Part shown: piece after piece, positions 1 through 12,576 of the stretch
Position numbering within the stretch: position 1 is the stretch's first letter
How the letters are laid out: each line of letters starts with the position of its first letter
Assembly (NCBI GenBank): GCA_013350335.1
Contig: CM023535.1
Span: forward strand, 22,165,746 to 22,229,745
DNA length: 64,000 nucleotides
Direction of reading: 5' to 3'
Origin: Chimonanthus salicifolius
Lineage: Eukaryota > Streptophyta > Magnoliopsida > Laurales > Calycanthaceae
Program-made: the position numbers and the translations under genes
Notes under the pieces: generated by a model
Database searches by the model: none
The model's input: the letters and a program-made list of their open reading frames with translations, nothing else
What the model was told of the DNA's origin: nothing

Positions 1-2348
1 CATTTGTAGAGAAATCCAAATCACCTATAAATATGAAAATTAAATAAGAAATCTAAGGCATGGAAAAGTATTATCATACTGTTTATCAGTGGTTTGAGGC
101 AAATACTAAGTGCTAGAGTTCACCAGGAGTGTTCATCTGTCTGAACACAGTCGTGATCTGTCCGAACCTAATTTACATAAACGGCTCAAACAAGCATCTT
201 TGTCCTACGGACTGGACTTGGTTTTCCTTCCACTTAAAGCCTGTAGGGGCCCGTCAAGCTTTTAAGCCTTTTAATTTTCTTATATATTATATACATAGAT
301 CAACGGGGTCAGACTATTATGGCAAAGCCTTACTCGAACCCAATCTGGTAAACAAACCTAGAGATCACCATCCCGACTGAAGTCGCTCTCCAATTTGATC
401 CCTTCATCTTTGTTTTTTGATATTTTCTTCATTAATGACTAAATTGAACTCAAAATTTTGTTATTCATGATCAGTAACATTATAAAATCCAAAAACACTC
501 ATTTAAAATGTATTAGTCACATCGGCAATATATTATATCTGTTCCATTTAGACTGATATTTAAATGTAAAATGGTAAGTGTCTTCGAGAGATTCTTCTTC
601 ATAAAGTCCATTGTGACAGGTTATCTACCCAAGCCCTTATGTATAGAAAGACAAGGGGAAAAGAAAAGGAAAATGAGACATGGCGATCTGGCAGCTTTGA
701 ATCTTTGATATTTCTAATTTCTGTGAGCCCTATCATGTATGGGTAGCTGTATCTCTCTTAATAATATCAGTAGTCAGTACAACTACAAAACTACAATTTT
801 GGTAGACCGACTACAAGTAGTGGGATAGCTCAACCTGCTACCTTTAAAGTCAGTGTGAAGATAATGTTAAATATAAAACTTTTCTTTCATTAATTTCATA
901 TCAATAATAAGAATAAGTTTGTTTTAAGAGGTAGGGATTTTTTTTTCTAAAGGTGTCTAAGTCTCTTAAAGCATCTGATTAAGTTCCAGATAACTCTATG
1001 AGCCCTTTGGGATGGAGTGAGAATTGAACTCACTACTCTCCCTTCTTGAGGTGGATTCCTAACAATTTCTCCAACACTTTTGAGTTTCTATATACATGGA
1101 TATACGGACACTTAATCCAAACCATCCATCTTTGATGTGTTTTAATTCAAAGAGCTATTGGCTCTTACTATTTGAGATCTTATGATCGCTCCACGCTTTT
1201 AATTAATCTTAACTAAAACAAATTCTAATTTAACCTTAAAATTTTTTATTGTTATAAGTGGTTGATTTCTCATATTCTTTTTCATAAATTCATAAAGATC
1301 GGATGATAGGAATTTCTTCAAATTATATCATTCAAAAAATCCTCTATCATCTTATCCAATCATGTGAAGCCAAATTATAATAAACATACAAATTATACAT
1401 CTCCCTATTAAACCCTAATCTCCATTCAATTACTCAATATGTGAAGTGTAAAGTTATAATACTAACATGTCCAACTTCATGCAATATAATGCAGATATAT
1501 TTGCTATAGTTATTAAAGTAGGACTAAAGAATTACATGAAAGGCTGCCAACTTATCTACTATCTGCCTAATCTAAAGTCTAAGCTTAATTTTATTTGCAA
1601 ATTCTCATCAAATCCTTTATTTTATTGAGTGAATCTGACTATTTTAGATGGGGTTGTCTAGACTAATAAGTTAAACCCCCAATTAACTTGCTAAACATTA
1701 TGATTATAACAGTCCCAAAGCTTCCCTTGGTTTGAAACTTTGAGTTTCTTGAAGTAGAAGTAGTTTAATTATTTGCAAATGCTGAGAAATTCAACCCCCT
1801 TAAGTTGGATTCTTTGACTTCCCATTACATGACATAAACATATGCCAAAGTGTCCAACATGAAGAAACAGCCAAGGGTTTGAATTGGACAAAAATGTGGA
1901 ATCTTTTAAAATAAGTATAAGTTATCTATTTGATAGTTTATTATTTTAATATCTGAATTAGACTCTGTTGATTTAATTCTCTATCAGAGTAAATTTTCTC
2001 ACTCATTAGGAACTTTCTATTGAGTTGTTTAAAATCTTTTGGTACAATTTAAATGCAAATGTAGCTCATGTCAATCTTAAAACCAAATACAAGAAATGAA
2101 AAATTCAAAAGGAGAATAACTAATTACTTGTTAGAAATTGGGCTGCTACTAAAAACCAACAGCCAAATACAATTAAATCAAACAAAATATTAAAATAAAA
2201 ATAGTATTTAGAGAATTGTCAAATTTGAGCAAAGATTCGTCTTAGATTAACTTGATCAGCAGGTACAATAAACTACTCAGGTTGAGTCACACTCACATGC
2301 AAGATACTCTCTTAAGGATGAGCTTCATCCCTTAGAAAGATCTCTACA
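1..2348. other. Gene-free AT-rich intergenic DNA
   Basis: I see no coding sequence of recognisable origin here; open frames are short and low in complexity. The only repeat I can support is a degenerate tRNA-related SINE relic in minus orientation at about 950-1080, listed separately. Confidence 0.6.
950..1080 (-). repeat. Degenerate SINE-like relic (family 2)
   Basis: Read on the minus strand, this has a B-box-like GAGTTCAATTCTCACTCC followed about 60 bases later by CTTAGACACC. The same order of motifs recurs at about 19975-20130 and 25670-25815 on the plus strand. Minus-strand partial relatives lie near 19065-19200 and 24700-24800. The B-box-like motif and dispersed copies suggest an old tRNA-derived SINE. 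No A box or target duplication is clear, so the class is an inference. Confidence 0.4.
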
Positions 2349-2540
2349 GTGCGTTTGGATGGATAAATTTCGCAGAGTTATCTTAGATAATATGAAAATT
2401 CCTTTGAAGCAAAGGATTTTCAAAAGTGAGAAGATAGAAGTAAAAAAGTTGAACTTTTACATTTATTCTTTAATTATCAAATAAAGGTAACAAAGGATAA
2501 CTTCGATTACCCTTACACCCCCCTCATCCAAAGACAACAC
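2349..2540. mobile_element. MITE-like element
   Basis: The left edge reads GTGCGTTTGGATGG. The right edge, reverse complemented, begins GTGTTGTCTTTGGATGA, giving imperfect inverted ends around 190 bases of noncoding DNA. GTGCGTTTGGATG-type ends are common in plant MITEs. I could not identify a clean target-site duplication, so the exact limits are approximate. Confidence 0.4.
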
Positions 2541-3309
2541 TAGAGTAATAGGTTCTTAGTAGAATTGCCCCCGCTTTTCTAAGAGTGGTGGATGCAATAT
2601 TTCTTATCTATAGAACTTCCCTTATCACTTGCTTTCTAATGATTTTGTACCAAATTTCAAAACTCAAATAATTTTTTTTAAAATTGTTATTTTTTTAATT
2701 TATTGTGAAACACTAATCTCAACTCTGAACTACATGATTTCATGGGGAGCCGATGATTAGTGTCATGTAATATTATTTATACAGTTCATTTCACAAAACA
2801 AACATGATTGAATGAGAATAAACAAAATTCGCCATCCATCTTATTCACTTATTAGGGTTCTCTTAAATTCATCTATTCTTTTTAAATCCATTGCACTAAG
2901 TGATAAATAGATTTTGATTTGGATATTGGTATTTTTATAATTTCATTAACATAAAAAAATTAGATTATTTCCTATTTCTCAATCTTTATCTTGTTAAGAT
3001 AGTTTTTTAACAATCATTTTCTTGTGAGTTGATGTCATGTGGGCCCACTGCCATTGTTGACGAATTGAGTGACTTGGGCTTTCTTTTCTTACACAAACTT
3101 TGAAACTCTTGAAAGCTCATCCCATCACATGCCTGTTTAGTTTTTCAAGCATTAAACTCCATTTTCAATGCAGGATCCAATAAGAATTGAAGCTAACTAG
3201 GCAATGACGGATTTATATTGATAGCAGCAAAAGCCATTCACACCACATTCAACGCCTCCAACTTCACACCTGCTTACAGTTACCATTTTATAAAAAAAAT
3301 ATCAATATA

Positions 3310-4120
3310 TCTCTTCATAAAAATTTATCATTTTTATTTTTTATATTATATAAATTTAATAAAAATATTAATTCTCATAAAATTATTAATATATCAGGAT
3401 ACCCCTGCTTACAGTTAGCCTTAGTCAAGGGTAACTCCAGGTAACCCCTGTAAAGTTTACGCCTCATCGAAATGCATCACGTTGAAAATATTGACACATT
3501 TTTAAAACAAACTTCCAACAAAATAAATTGATAATTACTCCAAAAGAAATTAACATGAACTTCAAACTCTTTCGAAGTTTCATAACCCTATCGAAATTTG
3601 GACAGAATCACCCCTAAAAATAGGACATTTTAACAATTATGTTTCATAAAATTTTATTTTTATTTTCTATATTATATGAATTTAATAAATAATTATTAAT
3701 TCTTATAAAATTATTAATATGTTATATTACCCCTGATTACAGTTACTCCTACTCAAGGGTAACCCCTATAAAATTTATCCCTCATCCAAATGCATCATGT
3801 TGAAGATGTTGAAACATTTTTAAAATAAACGTCCAATAGAATAAATTGCTAATTACCCGAAAGAAATTAACATGAGCTTCAAACTCTTTCGGAGTTTCGA
3901 GACCCTATTGAAATTTTTATATTATATAGATTTAATAAAAATTATTATTTTTTATAAAATTGTTAATATGTTTAGATTACCCTGGCTTACAGTTACCCCT
4001 ACTCAAGGATAACCCCTGTAAAATTTATCCCTCATCCTAATGCATCATGTTGAAAATGTAGACACATTTTTAAAATAAATTTTAAACAAAATTAAATTGT
4101 CAATTACTTGAAATATATTA
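3310..4120. repeat. Three-unit tandem repeat, about 250-330 bp units
   Basis: The sequence around ACAGTTA followed by CTCAAGGGTAACCCC and then ATGCATCA(C/T)GTTGAA recurs with ACAGTTA at 3411, 3739 and 3989. The spacings are therefore 328 and 250 bases. The longer first unit holds extra sequence near 3590-3655. Units also share an AT-rich leader (TTTATATTATAT.AATTTAATAA) and a CTTTCG(A/G)AGTTTC block. The third unit is truncated. No protein is encoded. Confidence 0.75.
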
Positions 4121-4203
4121 TTTTTTTAATTATATAATATTTTTTTAAAAGATATTAATTGTATAATATATAATTGATAAAGAAAGGAATGCAAGAGACA
4201 TTA

Positions 4204-4232
4204 AGGGGTAGGGTATTGTGAATACCCTAACC
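4204..4232. other. Short perfect hairpin
   Basis: GGTAGGGTATT and AATACCCTAACC are near-perfect inverted repeats separated by three bases. It lies just beyond the tandem repeat and could be an end of a small element, but I see no matching partner. Confidence 0.35.
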
Positions 4233-4239
4233 TCCAAAA

Positions 4240-7115
4240 GGGAATTACAAAATGGGATGAAAGAGGTAAATTTTTAAATTTTTACCCTCAACCCCTTATT
4301 ACTGAATGAGGGCATAGAGGGGGAATGGGGGTTTACCCCTTCTTACCCCCATCCCAACGCAGCCCAATCCCCTGTTGTGAACCGGTTCACAGTGCACTTA
4401 AGTTATGCATCCTTACGTGGCTGCCGAGTTATTTGTATGAGTTGGGCTAGGGATTCTAGAACTTAAACTTTATTTGTTAGATAATTATATGGACATGAAG
4501 TATACAAAGTTTTATTATTAATTGATAATTCAAGTGATACTCAGTCTTTAAATTTTGATTATTATCGATCATTTGTTTTAAAAATTTTAAATCAAAGGAT
4601 AGAAGCATCAGATAAAAATAAAACTTTATAAAATAACTATTCATATAGTATTTTTTAAATTAGACCCAACAAATTAAGCTCTACAATTTTACTTTTTACT
4701 AAGTATCTAACTAACAAGTTAGACAGCAGGATCTCTGTAGAATTTTCTTATACGACTAGTCCAAAGAGAGAATCTCTTCCCAACTCTTCCCAACTAGAAT
4801 CTGCAAATAGAATCTGCAAAAAGAATCTATGTTCATTAATGAATAAACTTTCTTTCGCCTGCTCGAAGCATTAACCCGTCTCACGGTTAAAATTTCCACC
4901 AACGCGGCAACGTCTACTCCAAAGGTTTATAAATAGGACGTGACATTTTGTTAAATAATAAAAATCATTTAATTTTAATTTTAAAAGAATAAAAGTTAAG
5001 AAAAGAATTACTTAAATTAAAAATATAGAAAATGTTTATCGTCCAACAAAATATAGTTCTTTTTTCTTAAATAATATCTCAATTCTCACTTAGAAACTGA
5101 ATTACAATTATTAAATGTTTTCATAAGAGAAATAATGCAATTTGTAAAGATTTTCTTATCTTCTTGTCTCAAATGCAAAAATTGCACTTTTAATTAAAAA
5201 ATTTTTAATGATTATAAAGATTGTCTTTTATCTTTTACATCAATTTCAAACATCTCATTCTAAGCATTTTATATGTCAAAAAAATACTCTTCAATATTTA
5301 AATACCTACAATTGTAAAATATTTTTAGTAATTTAATCATTCATGGTAAAGTTAAAATAAATATATGAATCAATACAATTACATTAAATCTTAAAAACTA
5401 ATATGGATGGAAGATTGTTAAAATTTTACTCTTAAAAGTTATTCCATCTCCACGAGATGTTCCATAAAAAATACAAGGCTTATTAAAATCAATTTTCAAC
5501 AATCAAAATCAGATGCACGTAAAATATCACCAACCCCTTGTCTATGTAATCTTCTACATGGTTTAAATAAAATGATTCAAAAGTATTTATTACTAAGAAT
5601 ATTTTATTATTTCAACTCTTTAATTCATAAATAACACTTTGGATGTTTAATATGTTAGACTGAGGTATTTACAATTGAATACAAAAGATAAGGGTAATTT
5701 TTGTAATTATTAAAACATAAAATTGTTTTTACAATTAAGACAAAAAATAGAGGCATTTGCAAATTACCAAAGAAATATCACTTATTCTTAATTATTTTTT
5801 ATCCATATTCTTCATTGATTTTCTCAAAAAATTATCTTTTGTGAATTGATTTATTATGAGCATCATATAGGTAGTGTATAAATAGTCATAGATATATCTT
5901 TGATAAAAAAAAAATTGATAAAATTTAACTTAAAAATATATTTCGAGTATATGTTTAAAAAATTTCTAATCATCACGAAGATTTGAGATTAATTCAATAG
6001 TGAACATATCTCGAAATAATTTCAATTTGAATGAACTCCAATTCATGAGATACTAATGAGTATAAAAAATAAAAATATTATAATATAAATTTAATGAAAA
6101 ATAAAGTTTCTGTTCACAACAAATCAATTTTCAATGGATAATAAGATAATTTATCTTATTTTTGTCGGTTCAACTTGCCATCCATATTTAGTGTAGATTC
6201 CATCATTCATTCATTCCACCAAAGTTGAAATTCACCGGAGCATCTTAACCATCTATGACAATTTTTTTCAAGGATCATGAATTGAATGGTCTGGATTGTC
6301 TTACATGTTGGACGTATCTTTGATTGATGGGTGCGTGAGTATGATCAAACCAAACTCTGCCAGAGTATGGTCATAATTCTTCTTAATCATTAGAGTTTAA
6401 GAATATAATTTTTTTATTAATCACTTTATGTAGATGCGATCCAGAGATTAGGTGACCAATAAAAGAAGAGAAAGACAAAGTAGTGGGACACACCATAGCA
6501 TCAACTGTTTTGGTTGATAGTGGGCTGCGTACCAAACTAATTAAGGGGAGGTTTATTATTATTTAACTCTTCATTATGTTTATTTAATTATTTGTTTGGA
6601 CGACAGTTGCTTATTTGATTATTAATTTAAAATTATGGTGTATTTTATCATGTGGGCATTATTTTATACCAATTAAAAGATGCTCCCTACTGAACTTTTG
6701 GTCAAAAGCTCAAAAATCATTACTTTGTAAAGGTCTTTATTTAAATATATAATTAAAACTAAACATAAATAACTAAATTAGTTAAATTATATTTTAAGTT
6801 CTTCAAACTTTAATCAGTGTAAATTATTTTTTATTTAAGCTTTATACCTTTAAAAATATTTATTTATTGATCTGATTAAAGCGATTTTAGTAAAGGTTAT
6901 TTTATTAATTTACTTTAATTTTATAAAAATATTTAACTATATTAGTTAGACAATATTATTATTATATTAATAATTTCGACTTTCTATAAGTGATTTGTAC
7001 TATTTTTTTTTATCAAGGTGTTCAGCCATCTCATCTGACTAATTCTGGGGGCATGTGTAAACCTCTAAATCCGCATACACGAAGTAACTCTTTGGTGCCT
7101 TGAACAATTGCTACG
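4240..7115. other. Gene-free AT-rich intergenic DNA
   Basis: No coding region, RNA gene or element with recognisable ends was found. The stretch is dominated by A/T-rich low-complexity sequence. Confidence 0.6.
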
Positions 7116-7129
7116 TATGGCTAACTTTT
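7116..7129. repeat. SINE target-site duplication, left copy
   Basis: TATGGCTAACTTTA here is repeated exactly at 12036-12049. The two copies flank the two halves of the split SINE and the LTR inserted in it. Confidence 0.8.
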
Positions 7130-7193
7130 ATTTGGATTAACGTGTGGGAGACTCAGACACAGTCTTAATAAAACCCCCACGGATGAGACCACT
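7130..7193 (-). mobile_element. SINE, 3' half (split by LTR insertion)
   Basis: Read on the minus strand this matches the 3' part of the SINE at 17233-17384 (GGATGAG, CCCCCAC and ACGTGTG motifs in matching order). The 5' half with the A-box-like region is at 11968-12035. The break between the halves falls exactly at the termini of the 4.8-kb LTR element. Confidence 0.75.
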
Positions 7194-8753
7194 TGTCATG
7201 CCCCGACTTGAAAAGTGGGTCCGGAATGTCACTGGTTTTTTTTTTTTTTTTTAGAAACTAAACTCAAGAATTCTAATTGGACCGAATCAACGGTTAGGCC
7301 CAAAGGTCACACATGATCTCAACATGTGGACTCAAACACATACCATAAGTCTACCCAAAAGAAACACAAACACATAATTACATCAACGAATTATTATTAC
7401 AACACAATCAGAGTAGCTAGAACATATAGCAGTTTAATACATGATATCAATGCAAACTAAGTACCACACACGGTACTTTACATACACAAATGGTTCAAAG
7501 AACCAAAAGACAAAGATAGCGGAATTCCCCTTAGTGGGAATCCCAATGCAACGCAACAACTTATCCATCCTAAGCTTCATATAGAGGGTTCTCCTCCTCG
7601 GACACATCTCCTGACATGTGAGTAGTGTGAGCTAAGTAGCTCAGTGAAGGAAATATAACAATGCAGTCTAATGAAACATCAGGTTAGTTAAATAATCAAC
7701 ATTTTTAATATGATATCTCATGCTTGTCAAAATAATCTCAACATCAATCCATTACTTATGTTATCCATCGTAACACCTACATACTACGTTGAGACCATTG
7801 TATTAAGTCCCGACACGATCAAAATACATCTTTGCAAGTACATCTCCGGCCCTCACATGGCCGATACTGACACTCCTCAAGTCAGCAACTGTGGACACCC
7901 CTGGTCCAGTAGACGTAAACCATCTCACATACATGGCCGATATTGGTTCAATAGTCAAGGGCAAGTGGAAGCAGTATTACATATCTCATATGATCAATAT
8001 TATAAACATTTATAATCATCATAAGAATTTCTTACAACAGTGCATCATGTTCGGGCACATGGGTGGGTTCATCAAACTTGAAACCACTCATTGCTCAAAA
8101 TTCATCTCATTAAATCTGATTACACCTACTGCAAAGTTAAGTTCCCTCAGCGAAATTGTGTGGTATAACAGTCTCTGTTCAACATGCAAACAAGTGTACA
8201 ATCAATAATAGGTCAACATACACAACATTCCAATAAATACATACAACTAGTATTTCAAAGCCATACTGTTTACCCAAAAATCTCCAAGGTAAATGGAACT
8301 GAGTCTCCTACTTGGTTTCTAACAATTTTAAGTTACAATAATCCACAATATATAATAATAAGGTGCTCAGATCAAATCTCATATTGTCTTCTAGGCATGA
8401 CCAGATTGACGTATTGAGTTAGGTCTAGATACTTAGGTCACTTCTCATATTGTCTTCTGGATAGAACCAGATTGACATCTTGAGTAAGGCCTCGAGGTCA
8501 CTCTGTGCCCGACAGATATAGCATCTGCCTGGAAGTGAAGTCACTTAGTGCCCGATAAATAGTGTCTGCCTGAAAGTGAATATAATAGTAATACACTATA
8601 GTAATAAGAGAAGAAGGGTTAGTACAAATTTTTTATCAAATGGGTACAAATATCACATTTAAAACTTAGGATCTAAACATGCATCATCAATCAATCAAGA
8701 TTTTACACTAAAAAAAACTGGGTTCCTCGGAATATGCCTTAGAACCAAGTACT

Positions 8754-9131
8754 GTGGCTTCGAATCATCCAAACCACGGCCTAAAACTAGTCCATAGACT
8801 TCGGAACTTGGGTCCGTCTTCAGACCGTCCGAATGCCAGGTCTCGAATCGTCCGAAGGTCCTTCCAAACCGAAAAACAGAAAACAGATCTCAATGGGTCT
8901 TGGTGTGTCTCGGATCATGCCGAAGGAAGCTCGGATGGTCCGAGAGGGGGTCGGTCCTTGCGAACAGGCTCAGAACGTCCGGAACAGAGGCTGGAGAACA
9001 GTTAGCCTCTGGCCACTTCAGAACTTCGAGCTGAAGCTCAGAACGTCCGAAGGGTCACTCTCGGACCGTTCGAAGGGGGTTACCCTCGGATCGTCCAAAG
9101 CACAACTCTCGGACCGTCCAAGAGTCGTCTT
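8754..9131. repeat. GC-rich degenerate minisatellite in LTR
   Basis: Variants of CGGACCGTCCGAA recur about ten times with irregular spacing (TCAGACCGTCCGAA, TCGAATCGTCCGAA, TCGGACCGTTCGAA and others). This explains the open frames here, which I do not regard as genes. It is markedly more GC-rich than the surrounding LTR. Confidence 0.7.
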
Positions 9132-10045
9132 CCTCCTCTGTCTGCAACAGTAAACAGTGATACCGAACAATGAGTGAAATACAAATCCAGAAACAATGGG
9201 TTTCCTGGATTCGATTTTCACATCCAACCGGTCAGCTAGACTCATCAGTGAGTCCTCTTACCTTAGGGAGTAGTTTAAAACTTTAACAGTGATTAAAACG
9301 TCGGATTTTTGAAAATTCATTACTAGAATTATGCACGATTTAAAGGGAGGTGAATAGGTCGGTTTCAATTTTAGTTCCCTTTTTAAAAATAAATCAGATT
9401 TAACAATATGTGCAGCGGAATAAACTTGTGTGCAAGTGATAAACAAATGAATCAAACCATTAATGCAAACCATACATACACAATGATATATAGTGGTTCG
9501 GTTCACCTGAACCTACATCCACTGTTGGACTCACCCTCTCTAGGGTTATCCCAAATATACTATGTAAGGGTCTCACACCCAAATAGTACAACCTAGGTTT
9601 TTATAGAGGTTCAACCCAATCGGTATAATCCTCTATACCTATTTTTTTGAGCGGTTAGAACACACTGTTCTAATCCACTTTACAATGTTTAAAATAAAAG
9701 AAAGAAGAAAACTTGCCTTGGGCCTTGACCGTTTTCCTTTAAGCTCTTTCTTCTTTACTGAATCTGTGTGCCACTTTCCATTAGTTTAGCTTCATCAAAA
9801 TGACTATCGGCACAGCAGTATAGGACAAGGGTATGACTGGTTTTATAGTCCTATATGAACACCTTGCTCTTCATTAGGATTGGGGTATTGATTACCCAAA
9901 CATTCACTAAGAAGGATGATGAAGAAAGATGTCTAGAGGGTAGGCCGACTGATCACACATTGTAATCTTGTTCCTAGTTTTCCTGTGTGTATTCTCTATT
10001 TCTAACACTAGGCTTACTGTTATTTTATAAGCAGTTTTAAGGAGT

Positions 10046-10215
10046 GCAGTTAGTCACGCCAGCGAGGCCTCGCTGCTTCTGATGAGGCCTCGCCATAGGT
10101 AATTCTGGAAAGACAGCTTGTAGTTTTGCTGTAAGTCACGCCTGCGAGGCTTCGCTGATTCTGACGAGGCCTCGCGAGCGGTAATTGCTGGAAAGACAGC
10201 ATACATGTGCTGTGT
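10046..10215. repeat. Two-unit tandem repeat, about 85 bp
   Basis: AGTCACGCC(A/T)GCGAGGC followed by CGAGGCCTCGC and CTGGAAAGACAGC occurs twice in succession, with the second unit starting near 10134. A single GCGAGGCCTCGG-GAGGCCTC relative lies at about 10620-10650. The core GAGGCCTC is palindromic. Confidence 0.7.
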
Positions 10216-11967
10216 CAATGATTCAGCTAGATCAGCTAGATATCAATCAACCACCTCATCTCCACCGTGCATGACTTGCAAATCATTTATCTTAGCTACT
10301 AATCAAAGACTTGATGAGAATATTGTAAGGTGGATTACAAATCATGGAGGAGCCTTTCCATAATTGTTATGGACAGCTCCCCAAGGATATTCAAATTCAA
10401 ACTTAAGAGAGGTGGCAACATCTCACCATGGATAAAGTTGTTTACCATAATAAGCTTCCAATCAATTTACCATAATTACCCATCTCACCATGTGGATAAT
10501 TTTATTTACCATAATAAGCTTCCAATAAATTTACCATAATTACCTCTCAATTAAATGGTCACAGATTAGACTGAGTCAGTTCGACACAGGGTCAGCTGCA
10601 CTCAACTCAGCATAGCTGGCTGCGAGGCCTCGGCAAATTACATGAGGCCTCAAGGCTGAAAGTCACTTATTTAATTTATTTTCCAATTGACTTCTAGGTA
10701 TATAACTTAGCCTAAGGTCTCCTATGGTTCACTTACCTGTGTGCCAATATCGTATTCGGTGTAGACGCTTCAACTCCATAGTAGATTTTCTTATTCATCC
10801 AAGGCAAGTTCAACTGAGTCACGTAATTGACAATAAGGTGACTCGAACGAACCCGGGCACTTACAATTTTAACACCAAAACCAAGCTGATCCAAAATTTC
10901 CAAGCTTTTTCTTAAACTTTAAATCCATTTTACTCACTCAAAACTTAGCCAAATTTACTCTTTCTTGATTCTAAACCGACTAAAATTTGAAGAGGAACAC
11001 AAAGGTTACCTTCACTTCGGTTCATGAGTTGAAAATCCTAGCTTTTGAAAAATCTTCCTCTAAGCTTACGGTAAGAAAAACTTCGAAAAACAGAGAGTGG
11101 GAGAGAGGTGATCCGCTGGTTTTCAGAGCTGAGACTGAGATGAAAAATTTCTGAGGGAGGAAACCAACTGATCTGTGAGGCATTTTATAGAAACTGTGGG
11201 CAATCGGTGGAGGCCATCGGGCGGTTGCATGCAACTGCTGCCAATGTCCGGTACAGTAGTTTACTGTTTGGTTACAAATAAGTCTTCCCTGCAACTTTTG
11301 GTATTTTGCAAATAGGTCCATTTTTTATAAAAAATCGATTTTTAACTAAAAACAATACTTTTAAAGCTTAATAAATTTAATTCAATTTAACAAAAATGTT
11401 GGGTTTTAAAAACTCTACTCACCATAAAAATTTAGAGATTTAAAATTCACAAAAAACCATAGATTTAAATAAAAACCATAATTTAACATTATTTACTTAA
11501 TTTAACTTATGTTAAATAAAAAAAATTAAAATCCTCATTTTTGGGGTTTGAACAAATAAACTACACCATACCAAAATGGTCTAACATAATATACTTGTCT
11601 CAAAAATTTTCTCATTTCTAAAACCATTTAAAATATTTATTTCTCCCTTTCGGAGTCTTGACAGGCGGTTTTAAATATCATTTTTTGAAAATAAAATAAT
11701 TCTGAAATCAGAAATAGGAATCCTTGGTTAAGGAAAATAATATCATCCAATAATAATCACATAATAACATAATAAATAAAAGAATAACAATAAGTGGTAA
11801 ATTACCATTTTGCCCCTCCAGCTAGACGAGCTGGTTCACTGAGTTTTCAAATTCAGATTGGACCACACCTGGGCTTTTCACAAAGTCCTAACCGTAATCT
11901 TCGAGATTAACCAGTCTAAGAAGGATTTGTTAAATTAATTACGCTTAATTTGGGTTAGGGTATTACA

Positions 11968-12035
11968 CCAGTACCCTTAAGACACACTAAAGTTAGGACA
12001 TGGTAGGAGGCAACGAGTTAAGCTACACGGGTTCC
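11968..12035 (-). mobile_element. SINE, 5' half (split by LTR insertion)
   Basis: On the minus strand this holds the SINE 5' end and an A-box-like GTAGCTTAACTCGTTG. The B-box region seen in the 17233 copy appears to be deleted. The TATGGCTAACTTTA duplication follows directly at 12036-12049. Confidence 0.7.
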
Positions 12036-12049
12036 TATGGCTAACTTTA
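12036..12049. repeat. SINE target-site duplication, right copy
   Basis: Exact copy of the 14-base sequence at 7116-7129. It closes the nested SINE/LTR insertion. Confidence 0.8.
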
Positions 12050-12147
12050 GTGAAAAATAAAATCAATGATTATTACAATTCAGTTGAAATTTATATATTT
12101 ATACCTATAGTGCTATGATCATTCAATAACACTAAAGATAAGTTGTT

Positions 12148-12576
12148 CTTAGTTAATTTCATATCTCACTAATTCGAACCCAATATAAAGGAAATAAAAT
12201 GGGTCACTTGAAACTAAATGATTCGGAAATAGGTCAATAAATGGTCTAAAATGTAGAGTAATAAATTGAAAGAAAGTATCCGTTGTGAACAGAGAATCAA
12301 TTTCAGGTACAATCTACATTTATACTATTTCTCTCTCATATTTATTGTGAACTCATATTTAATTTAAATACATGTAGAGATACATTTGTTATTAAATTCA
12401 AGGAAAATGAACGATTAATGCTTTATAATGTTAAATACCATAGTTACAATAATTTTATTTTATGCTCTCACCATACAAGTGGATAATTTAAATTATCTAA
12501 AGTAAACATATAAATAGATATTCTTCTGTTCACTGCAGATAATTTTGTAAAAATATGATAGTAGAAGTAGTTCATT
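12148..12576. repeat. Duplicated block C1 (partner at 21123-22596)
   Basis: This noncoding block aligns with 21123-22596 over its full length, for example TTAGTTAATTT, GAAACTAAATGATTCG, GTAGAGTAATAAATTGAAAG and TTCACTGCAGATAATTT in the same order. C1 lacks the two MITEs present in the partner and so preserves both unoccupied sites, near 12238 and 12475. Confidence 0.8.

Larger units (their letters stand above)
7194..11967 (+). mobile_element. Long LTR of Ty3/gypsy type (probable solo LTR)
   Basis: The left end is TGTCATGCCCCGAC and the right end GGGTTAGGGTATTACA, giving TG...CA termini. The flanks CCACT (7189-7193) and CCAGT (11968-11972) look like a 5-bp target duplication with one change. 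The uninterrupted SINE relative at 17233-17384 has CCACT at the matching place. The ends resemble those of the element at 28167-31564, which reads in the opposite direction. TGTCACGCCCCGA termini are familiar from long LTRs of plant Ty3/gypsy elements. There is no gag or pol and no internal second LTR, so solo LTR is the simplest reading; a large noncoding (LARD-type) element is the alternative. It is about 1.4 kb longer than its relative, perhaps through a nested insertion starting near 9340. Confidence 0.7.

Noticed and set aside
3218..3418. Short frame at the start of the tandem repeat
   Set aside because: AT-rich low-complexity translation inside a noncoding repeat unit.
8754..9245. Overlapping open frames on both strands in GC-rich sequence
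   Set aside because: Explained by the CGGACCGTCCGAA minisatellite inside the LTR; no domain is recognisable.
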